5,109 nt of DNA from Bacillota bacterium. GTDB lineage: Bacteria > Bacillota > Clostridia > Acetivibrionales > DTU013. The stretch covers positions 1-5,109 of the forward strand of contig JAEZJL010000270.1 of the NCBI GenBank assembly GCA_023415815.1, given 5' to 3'. The position numbers were made by a program, and so were the translations under genes. Below, piece by piece: positions 1-4,370 of this stretch (position 1 is its first letter; each line of letters begins with the position of its first letter). The notes under the pieces were generated by a model. That model made no database searches, was not told where the DNA came from, and worked only from the letters and a program-made list of their open reading frames with translations.

Positions 1-27
1 ACCATAATTATACCATATTCCATACAA

Positions 28-74
28 AAAATCACCTCAAAACCTAGATATCATGAGGGCTTTGAGGTGATTTT
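28..74 (-). terminator. Hairpin terminator downstream of the AraC-type regulator, probably bidirectional
   Basis: A 14-bp perfect inverted repeat pairs 28-41 (AAAATCACCTCAAA) with 61-74 (TTTGAGGTGATTTT) around a 19-nt loop. The outer four pairs are A-T, and on the minus strand the hairpin ends in a run of six T (31-26). This is the layout of an intrinsic terminator for transcription leaving the regulator, whose stop lies 56 bp away at 130. On the plus strand the 3' arm is followed by TTTTACATTTATTG, a weaker U-tract, so it may also stop readthrough from a gene left of the window. Nothing else is evident in bases 1-129. Confidence 0.85.
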
Positions 75-129
75 ACATTTATTGTTTTTCACACAGTCTG
101 CCGTCCCCGCTTGCTCCCCCAAATATATA

Positions 130-1038
130 TCACTGCCTTTGCTTTCGATAATCCAGGGGGGCTATGCCGGTAAACCTTTTGAAAACCTTGCTGAAGTAAT
201 AGGGGTCGTTGATTCCGACCGTAAAGCCTATCTCCGCAATGCTCAGCGAAGTGTGCTCCAGCAGCTCCCTGGACTTGCTGATCCTCACCCTGTTCAGGTA
301 ATTGATGATCGTGTAGCTGGTAAGCTTTTTAAACAGCCGGTTCAAATGGTCGTAGTTGGTGTTGAATTCATTCTGGATGGAGATTCTTGTCAAATCTTTA
401 TTGAAATTGCTTTGGATGAAATTCTGGAGGGCCTCGACCTTGAGGAAGGCTCTTGAAAACGAGGTTTGGAGCTTCTCAACCTCGGTGGCCAGGAACTCCT
501 TCGACAGCGAGACAAAAAACTGCAGCAGCCTGGCCGCAAAGACAACCCTGTAGTGGAGGTCTTTCTTGTTGTAATCCTCCAGGGCGTCCCTGAGGAAAAA
601 CAGGAAATGCGAAAAAACGCTCTTATCCTTGATACTGTAACATTTGGGCAGATGGCAGCAGGAATTGCTGTATTCAAAAAAGCCGTTGGGGTTGCTGCTC
701 AGGGACTCGGTGCGCTTTGCCAGCATTTCCTGGATGATCTCGTCCAGGGATTTTCTTTCCAGCTTGTTTCCCGGCGGATATTTGAAATGGATGTAATAGT
801 AATCGCAGGGGGCCTTTTCATAGCCTGTATGCATAAGGTTGGGCTCAAGCACGATCACGTCCCCCTTTTTTAAGGAATACTGTCTGCCGTCCTCTTCCAT
901 ATAAAGCTCCCCGTCCTGTATGAAATATATCAAATGCTCGGAGGTGGTCCTTTTAAAGTGCATCCAGGGCTCTTTATACGACACGAAGCCGAAATTGGTT
1001 ATCGTGGGAAGCACATCGAGATTCAAACTGACTACCAT
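130..1038 (-). CDS. AraC-family transcriptional regulator with N-terminal cupin sensor domain
   Basis: This is a 302-residue DNA-binding regulator, the usual AraC/XylS length. Residues about 33-90 form a cupin-type ligand-binding domain (beta-rich, with GELYMEEDGRQYSLKKGDVIVLEPN and H70 near its end). The middle (about 95-205) is an alpha-helical linker. Residues about 206-302 carry the two helix-turn-helix units: the first around 217-240 (HLNRLFKKLTSYT), the second around 266-290, with the family signature IAEIGFTVGINDPYYFSKVFKRFTGIAPLDYR at 268-298. The first HTH is somewhat divergent (ISIQNEFNTN where LAxxxxxS is common). A TTG at 1044 could extend the frame by two codons, but GAGGTG at 1052-1047 sits 8 nt from the ATG at 1038 and only 2 nt from the TTG, so I chose the ATG. 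It is divergent from the oxidoreductase-thuA pair and probably regulates it in response to a sugar. The ligand is unknown. Confidence 0.93.
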   Translation of the reverse strand: MVVSLNLDVLPTITNFGFVSYKEPWMHFKRTTSEHLIYFIQDGELYMEEDGRQYSLKKGDVIVLEPNLMHTGYEKAPCDYYYIHFKYPPGNKLERKSLDEIIQEMLAKRTESLSSNPNGFFEYSNSCCHLPKCYSIKDKSVFSHFLFFLRDALEDYNKKDLHYRVVFAARLLQFFVSLSKEFLATEVEKLQTSFSRAFLKVEALQNFIQSNFNKDLTRISIQNEFNTNYDHLNRLFKKLTSYTIINYLNRVRISKSRELLEHTSLSIAEIGFTVGINDPYYFSKVFKRFTGIAPLDYRKQRQ

Positions 1039-1046
1039 TTTCAAAG

Positions 1047-1052
1047 CACCTC
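1047..1052 (-). promoter_or_regulatory. Ribosome binding site of the AraC-type regulator (decides the start)
   Basis: On the minus strand it reads GAGGTG, 8 nt upstream of ATG at 1038. The alternative TTG at 1044 would leave only 2 nt, which favours the ATG. Confidence 0.75.
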
Positions 1053-1091
1053 GAAAGTCGAAAAATTACATCTGGAAGTCTATACAATACA

Positions 1092-1120
1092 TTCCAATTA
1101 ATTATAGCATTATGTATAAT
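1092..1120 (+). promoter_or_regulatory. Candidate promoter for the oxidoreductase-thuA operon
   Basis: A perfect -10 TATAAT lies at 1115-1120. At 17-nt spacing the -35 position is TTCCAA (1092-1097), only three of six consensus bases. A poor -35 with a good -10 is what an activator-dependent promoter often shows, which would fit an AraC-type activator, but this is inference. The expected start is near 1127, about 53 nt before the ATG. Confidence 0.5.
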
Positions 1121-1125
1121 TTATT
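1096..1125. repeat. AT-rich inverted repeat in the divergent promoter region (possible operator)
   Basis: AATTAATTATA (1096-1106) and TATAATTTATT (1115-1125) are inverted repeats, pairing at 10 of 11 positions around an 8-nt spacer (gcattatg). The arms contain the -10 boxes of both divergent promoters, so the symmetry may simply reflect two facing TATAAT boxes. It could also be an operator. AraC proteins more often bind direct repeats, which counts against the operator reading. Confidence 0.35.
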
Positions 1126-1128
1126 CAA
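1101..1128 (-). promoter_or_regulatory. Candidate sigma-A promoter for the regulator
   Basis: On the minus strand, -35 TTGAAT (1128-1123) and -10 TATAAT (1106-1101) are separated by 16 nt. The -10 is perfect and the -35 matches four of six consensus bases. Transcription would begin near 1094 and give a leader of about 56 nt. It overlaps the candidate promoter of the opposite direction, so the two promoters could exclude one another. Confidence 0.55.
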
Positions 1129-1162
1129 CACCCGGAGTTTTTCATCCTATGAAATATCATGG

Positions 1163-1169
1163 AAGGAAG
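1163..1169 (+). promoter_or_regulatory. Ribosome binding site of the oxidoreductase (decides the start)
   Basis: AAGGAAG lies 10 nt upstream of ATG at 1180. An in-frame ATG at 1159 would place this purine run inside the coding sequence and has no comparable site of its own, so 1180 is the better start. Confidence 0.65.
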
Positions 1170-1179
1170 TCGATTTTTT

Positions 1180-2253
1180 ATGAAAAAGATTCGGATGGGC
1201 GTGATCGGCACGGGCGGTATCTCCAGAGTCCACATCGAAGGTACAGTCGCTAGTCCCGACGCGGAGCTTGCGGCGCTTTGCGATATAAGAGAGGAGGCTC
1301 TGAACGCCAGGGGAGACTTATACGGAGTAGATAAAGCGCGCCGCTTTATCCGCTACCGCGACCTGATCGAATGTCCGGAGATCGACGCCGTGGCTGTATG
1401 CACGTCAAACGACGCCCACTACGAGATTGCAAAGTGCGCGATCCTGAACAGGAAGCCCTTCCTGCTTGAGAAGCCCGCAACCCTGGATTACGGCCAATCC
1501 CTTGAGCTTGAGAGGCTTGCCCTGGAATACGGCGTCCCGAACATGATCGCGTTTTCCTACCGCTTCAAGTCGGCGGCAAGATACGCAAGAGAGCTTGTCA
1601 GAAAAGGCGCTCTCGGCAAAATACTTCACGTTTACGGCCAGTATTTCCAGGCCTGGGCCATCGGTGAGGAGCTCCCGCTGGTCTGGAGGTTCAGGAAGGC
1701 CAAGGCCGGCTCCGGAACTCTCGGCGACCTGGGCTCACACCTGATTGACCTTGGAAGATTCATGGTCGGCGAATATAAAGCCGTCTGCGGAGATGCCGGT
1801 ACCTTTGTGACCAGGAGAAAGCTCGAAGGCTCGGAGGAATACGGGGACGTTGACGTGGACGACTACTGCCATGTGCTTGCGCGGATGGATGGAGGCGTCG
1901 GCGCGGTCTTTTCGGTTACCAGGGATGCGTATGCCAGGGGCAATTACCAGCGCATCGAGATATACGGCACCCAAGGCGCGCTTGTATACAAGCTGGACGA
2001 GGAAGGCACCCATGAGGATGTCCTTGAGATATGTATCGGAGAGGTATACGCCAAGTCGAGGAAATTTCACAGGGTGCAGATCCCCGAAAGCTGCAGGGCG
2101 GATCAGACGCAGTCCTTTTTCAACATAGTGAACGGCAGGGGCGACGGCCTTCCCGCCGATATCACCGACGGAAGAATAAATCAGATGATTCTCGATTCCA
2201 TCATCAAATCATTTGAAACCGGACAATGGATAAAATTAAAGGAGGAAAATTAA
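1180..2253 (+). CDS. Gfo/Idh/MocA family NAD(P)-dependent sugar oxidoreductase (ThuB-like by context)
   Basis: A 357-residue cytoplasmic dehydrogenase of normal family length. The N-terminal Rossmann fold opens with IRMGVIGTGGISRVH (4-18), the GxGG dinucleotide-binding loop. D35 at the end of the second strand suggests a preference for NAD over NADP. LLEKP (95-99) is the family EKP motif, with K98 the catalytic lysine. DLGSHLID (183-190) is the DxGxHxxD motif, whose H187 and D183 typically act in proton transfer and substrate binding. These are all intact. The family oxidises or reduces sugar hydroxyls, often at C2 or C3. The next gene is thuA, one base away with its ribosome binding site inside this gene's last codons. 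In Sinorhizobium meliloti, ThuB of this family and ThuA act together in disaccharide catabolism, oxidising trehalose-type sugars to 3-keto forms. That role here is inferred; other sugars or inositols are possible. An earlier ATG at 1159 is less likely. Confidence 0.93.
   Translation: MKKIRMGVIGTGGISRVHIEGTVASPDAELAALCDIREEALNARGDLYGVDKARRFIRYRDLIECPEIDAVAVCTSNDAHYEIAKCAILNRKPFLLEKPATLDYGQSLELERLALEYGVPNMIAFSYRFKSAARYARELVRKGALGKILHVYGQYFQAWAIGEELPLVWRFRKAKAGSGTLGDLGSHLIDLGRFMVGEYKAVCGDAGTFVTRRKLEGSEEYGDVDVDDYCHVLARMDGGVGAVFSVTRDAYARGNYQRIEIYGTQGALVYKLDEEGTHEDVLEICIGEVYAKSRKFHRVQIPESCRADQTQSFFNIVNGRGDGLPADITDGRINQMILDSIIKSFETGQWIKLKEEN
2238..2245 (+). promoter_or_regulatory. Ribosome binding site of thuA, embedded in the upstream gene
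   Basis: AAAGGAGG ends 9 nt before the ATG at 2255 and lies inside the last codons of the oxidoreductase. The TAA (2251-2253) and the ATG are separated by one base, so the two genes are almost certainly co-transcribed and probably translationally coupled. Confidence 0.9.
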
Positions 2254-2254
2254 A

Positions 2255-2995
2255 ATGGGCAGGCAGATCAATGTCACGGTATGGAATGAATACAGGCACG
2301 AAAAGGAAATGGAAAAAGTCGCGGAGATTTATCCCGAGGGAATACATCATGCGATCGCCGGATACCTTAAGGGCAAGGATTTCACCGTGAGGACCGCAAC
2401 TCTGGACGAGCCCGAGCACGGCCTGAGCGACGAAGTGCTGGAGGCGACGGACGTCCTCATATGGTGGGGGCATATCGCCCATCAGGAGGTCCGGGACGAC
2501 ATTGTGGAAAAGATACACAAGCGCGTGCTGGACGGCATGGGCATCATTGTGCTCCATTCAGGACATGCGTCCAAAATATTCGCAAAGCTGTGCGGTACGA
2601 ACAGCGGCAGGCTGAAATGGCGTGAAATAGGCGAAAAGGAAAGGCTGTGGGTCATCGAGCCCGGTCATCCCATCGCGGACGGTATCGGCGAGTATATAGA
2701 AATACCGCATGAGGAGATGTACGGGGAGCGCTTCGACATACCCGCCCCCGACAGCCTTGTATTCATAAGCTGGTTCCAGGGCGGAGAGGTCTTCCGCAGC
2801 GGATGCTGCTATTACAGGGGAGCGGGAAAGGTATTCTATTTCCGTCCCGGTCACGAAACCTTCCCGGTGTACCATCAGCCGGAAATACTCAAGGTAATCG
2901 AGAACGCCGTCCGCTGGTCCGCCCCCGTTGCAACGCCCGAATATGTATTCGGTAACGTGCAGCCCCTTGAAAAGGTGGACGTATACGAAGGGTAA
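2255..2995 (+). CDS. thuA: ThuA family protein (trehalose/disaccharide utilisation)
   Basis: A 246-residue cytoplasmic protein covering the whole ThuA domain, a glutamine-amidotransferase-like flavodoxin fold. Strongly conserved ThuA blocks are visible in order: WWGHIAHQEV (70-79), VLDGMGIIVLHSGHASKIF (91-109), LKWRE (120-124), ERLWVIEPGHPIADG (129-143), EEMYGERFDIP (153-163), WFQGGEVFRSGCC (173-185) and FRPGHETFPVYH (196-207). The many invariant His residues (H73, H76, H101, H104, H200, H207) suggest a metal or active-site cluster, though this is inference. In S. meliloti, thuA works with thuB in uptake-linked catabolism of trehalose, maltitol and related disaccharides; its exact chemistry there is less settled than ThuB's. 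Here it directly follows a Gfo/Idh/MocA oxidoreductase, supporting a two-step pathway. No transporter or hydrolase for the sugar is in the window. Confidence 0.93.
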   Translation: MGRQINVTVWNEYRHEKEMEKVAEIYPEGIHHAIAGYLKGKDFTVRTATLDEPEHGLSDEVLEATDVLIWWGHIAHQEVRDDIVEKIHKRVLDGMGIIVLHSGHASKIFAKLCGTNSGRLKWREIGEKERLWVIEPGHPIADGIGEYIEIPHEEMYGERFDIPAPDSLVFISWFQGGEVFRSGCCYYRGAGKVFYFRPGHETFPVYHQPEILKVIENAVRWSAPVATPEYVFGNVQPLEKVDVYEG

Positions 2996-3028
2996 TGGCC
3001 AGGAGTATCCGGCTGAATTACCAAAAAA

Positions 3029-3074
3029 ATAAGGCTGCCGTTAAGTTAACAAAACAACTTAACGGCGGCCTTAT
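3029..3074 (-). terminator. Strong hairpin terminator between the convergent genes
   Basis: A 19-bp stem pairs 3029-3047 with 3056-3074 (one G-T pair at 3036/3067) around an 8-nt loop (aacaaaac). On the minus strand it is followed by six T (3028-3023), a textbook intrinsic terminator starting 20 nt past the L,D-transpeptidase stop. On the plus strand, 33 nt after the thuA stop, the downstream sequence is only TA-rich (ATAATATTGTT), so it may terminate both directions but is optimised for the leftward one. Confidence 0.92.
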
Positions 3075-3094
3075 ATAATATTGTTATGCGCCGG

Positions 3095-3916
3095 TCAAGG
3101 CTGAATTGCGACCTTTGTACCGACCTTCACATAATCGTAGAAATCCTGCACGTCCTTGTTGGTCAGCCCTGCACACCCGAAGGTCCAGTTCGTTCCGAGC
3201 GCGGAAGTGCTCCCGCCGTGGATTCCCACTCCGCCGCCGAGGGCGGTATTCTGCGGAGGCGTCTGCCCTTTATTTATAGCGTCGACAATCGAATTATACG
3301 TGGTCTTGTTTATAAGCCCGCTGTTAAGACCGCGCTGGGCGTCCTCGATATTCGGATAGCTCAGCCTCATCCATCGGGTGCCGAGATACTCGTCGGCCGG
3401 ACTCAGCACAAGCTTCTGGGTGATATAGAAGCTGCCCTCCGGGGTTTTGTGGTCGCCGGAAACCTTCTTGTCGCCCGGCCCGCTGTCTCCGAGCTCGACA
3501 TGGTACGCCTTCAGCGGAGTGTTGCCGTTGTACACGGTCAAAAGCTTGTCGGACTTGTCGACAAACAGGCGTATCTGCAGCTGGCTTGCCGCCAGACCCC
3601 TGCCGGCGATGATGTCCTTCAGGGCCATTTTCTGGCTGGACGCCTGGGTTATCGGTATATTCAGGGTTTTCCCCGCAATTATCATATCCTGGCTCAGCCC
3701 GTTTGCAGCCTTAAGGCTGGCGATCGTTATGCCGTAAGCCTTTGATATCTTATACAGCGAGTCTCCGGACTGTATCACATACTTTGCGTAAGGCTGTGCG
3801 GTGCTTGCCGCATATGCGGCATTCTGTCCGAAGCCAAGGCCCGCGGCAGAAGATGCAAGCATCAATGCCAATGCGGCTATCCCGCAGATCACTGCTCTCT
3901 TTATTTTTATCAGCAT
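3095..3916 (-). CDS. Secreted LysM-domain L,D-transpeptidase (YkuD family)
   Basis: A 273-residue exported cell-wall enzyme. Residues 1-36 form a signal peptide: basic MLIKIKRA, a hydrophobic core (about 8-28) and a likely AYA|AS cleavage after A36. A single LysM peptidoglycan-binding module spans about 45-88 (YVIQSGDSLYKISKAYGI ... LNIP). The YkuD catalytic domain runs from about 115 to 271, with SGDHKTPEG (153-161), IHGG (232-235) and WTFGCAGLTN (244-253). H233 and C248 are the expected catalytic His and Cys. The residue before GC is Phe rather than the His of the classic SHGC motif. Such enzymes cross-link peptidoglycan stem peptides (3-3 links) or attach proteins to them; some have only hydrolase or remodelling roles. 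A GTG at 3940 would add eight residues (MRGEGAKY), but it overlaps the AGGGGG ribosome binding site, so ATG at 3916 is preferred. It is a single-gene unit ended by the hairpin at 3029-3074. Confidence 0.94.
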   Translation of the reverse strand: MLIKIKRAVICGIAALALMLASSAAGLGFGQNAAYAASTAQPYAKYVIQSGDSLYKISKAYGITIASLKAANGLSQDMIIAGKTLNIPITQASSQKMALKDIIAGRGLAASQLQIRLFVDKSDKLLTVYNGNTPLKAYHVELGDSGPGDKKVSGDHKTPEGSFYITQKLVLSPADEYLGTRWMRLSYPNIEDAQRGLNSGLINKTTYNSIVDAINKGQTPPQNTALGGGVGIHGGSTSALGTNWTFGCAGLTNKDVQDFYDYVKVGTKVAIQP

Positions 3917-3924
3917 ATATTTTG

Positions 3925-3933
3925 CCCCCTCTC
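3925..3933 (-). promoter_or_regulatory. Ribosome binding site of the L,D-transpeptidase (decides the start)
   Basis: On the minus strand it reads GAGAGGGGG, 8 nt upstream of ATG at 3916. An upstream in-frame GTG at 3940 would put this site inside the coding region. Confidence 0.75.
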
Positions 3934-3956
3934 CCCTCACTTGTTTCTATATAATA

Positions 3957-3984
3957 CCGTTCCAAGGGACCTTCCCCGGAACGG
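3957..3984 (-). promoter_or_regulatory. Hairpin in the 5' leader of the L,D-transpeptidase
   Basis: CCGTTCC (3957-3963) and GGAACGG (3978-3984) form a perfect 7-bp stem. GGG (3966-3968) and CCC (3974-3976) can extend it inward over a 5-nt ACCTT loop. On the minus strand it lies 41-68 nt upstream of the ATG and is not followed by a T run, so it is not a typical terminator. If the extended -10 at 3992-4000 is used, the hairpin would sit at the extreme 5' end of the mRNA, where it could stabilise the transcript. It could also be an operator palindrome. Confidence 0.45.
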
Positions 3985-3991
3985 CCACGCT

Positions 3992-4000
3992 ATTGTAACA
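3992..4000 (-). promoter_or_regulatory. Candidate extended -10 promoter for the L,D-transpeptidase
   Basis: On the minus strand it reads TGTTACAAT, a TGn extension followed by TACAAT (five of six -10 bases). A possible -35 TTGGCC (4022-4017) is 19 nt away from the -10, which is long. The expected start is near 3985, immediately before the leader hairpin. A palindrome, GCATATGC, sits in the spacer at 4006-4013. Confidence 0.4.
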
Positions 4001-4131
4001 CATACGCATATGCCGGGGCCAATGCAATTTGTGGGATTTGAGGAAATGGGGGCAGGTATAAGATAACGGAATCATGGATGTGAAATTAGCGGAACCACAA
4101 CGGCTATTATTACGACAAATATTACCCATTA

Positions 4132-4160
4132 TTGACACAATATGCACCAAATAATATAAT
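4132..4160 (+). promoter_or_regulatory. Perfect-consensus sigma-A promoter upstream of the secreted protein
   Basis: -35 TTGACA (4132-4137) and -10 TATAAT (4155-4160) both match the consensus at all six positions, with the optimal 17-nt spacer. The predicted start is near 4167, about 200 nt before the TTG start codon. No other gene lies between, so the secreted protein at 4370 is the natural target. The 200-nt leader leaves room for post-transcriptional control. Confidence 0.75.
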
Positions 4161-4319
4161 GATAAAGGAATCCCATATACATTATAAAATGTAACCTATT
4201 ACTTTAATGATATATAAAAATATCTAGTTCAGTTATTCAAATGGTTATATAGATAGATATACAGACGTAGCTTAAAATGTAATATTATATTTGATGTACT
4301 CTGAAAATATAAAGCAAGG

Positions 4320-4370
4320 AAATTGGTAGCTTATATAATAGCATACTCTAATAAAAGAGGAGGCCAATTT
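4320..4370 (+). promoter_or_regulatory. Inverted repeat bracketing the ribosome binding site of the secreted protein
   Basis: AAATTGG (4320-4326) and CCAATTT (4364-4370) are perfect 7-nt complements. The right arm fills the gap between the AGAGGAGG ribosome binding site (4356-4363) and the start codon, and its last T is the first base of TTG. Pairing would hold start and spacer in a stem with the ribosome binding site at the edge of a 37-nt loop. The stem is short and AT-rich, so it is weak by itself. Confidence 0.35.
4356..4363 (+). promoter_or_regulatory. Strong ribosome binding site supporting a TTG start at 4370
   Basis: AGAGGAGG lies 6 nt upstream of TTG at 4370-4372. The first in-frame ATG is far inside the protein, after the signal peptide, so this site is the main evidence that translation begins at TTG. 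Confidence 0.85.

Larger units (their letters stand above)
3985..4369. other. Intergenic stretch of about 385 bp with no convincing gene
   Basis: This stretch separates two divergently oriented genes and marks a change in base composition: the part around 4201-4260 is only about 18% G+C (hand count of that 60-base line), while the genes to the left are roughly 50-60%. It holds the candidate leftward promoter (3992-4000), a perfect rightward sigma-A promoter (4132-4160), and from about 4167 an AT-rich leader. The leader contains a small hairpin (GATAT 4209-4213 / ATATC 4220-4224) and a 10-bp direct repeat TAAAATGTAA (4185-4194 and 4273-4282). No riboswitch consensus was recognised. Confidence 0.6.

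Noticed and set aside
466..873. Plus-strand open frames opposite the AraC-type regulator (also 67-456 and 356-553)
   Set aside because: The minus strand clearly encodes an AraC protein with both HTH motifs; the opposite frames show no family resemblance.
1735..2070. Minus-strand frames opposite the oxidoreductase and thuA (also 1405-1629, 2204-2557, 2558-2875)
   Set aside because: They overlap conserved catalytic motifs of the plus-strand proteins and have no signals of their own.
3086..3745. Long plus-strand open frame (219 codons) antisense to the L,D-transpeptidase
   Set aside because: It lies wholly opposite a well-supported gene, has no ribosome binding site or recognisable domain, and its codons mirror the real gene; a shadow of moderately GC-rich coding sequence.
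3947..4150. Minus-strand 67-codon frame upstream of the L,D-transpeptidase
   Set aside because: Cys/His/Ser-rich low-information translation, no ribosome binding site, overlaps the candidate promoter and leader hairpin.
4074..4154. Plus-strand 26-codon ORF (MDVKLAEPQRLLLRQILPII...) ending at the perfect -10 box
   Set aside because: It lies upstream of the predicted transcription start near 4167, has no convincing ribosome binding site, and is short enough to arise by chance.
4185..4282. Direct repeat TAAAATGTAA (4185-4194, 4273-4282) as a protein-binding site or start-stop upstream ORF pair
   Set aside because: A 10-bp AT-rich repeat in sequence of about 20% G+C is not significant, and neither ATG has a good ribosome binding site.
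4167..4369. Possible riboswitch (c-di-GMP types considered) in the long leader
   Set aside because: No conserved core motifs could be matched by eye, and the only stems are short and AT-rich; a covariance search would be needed to reopen this.
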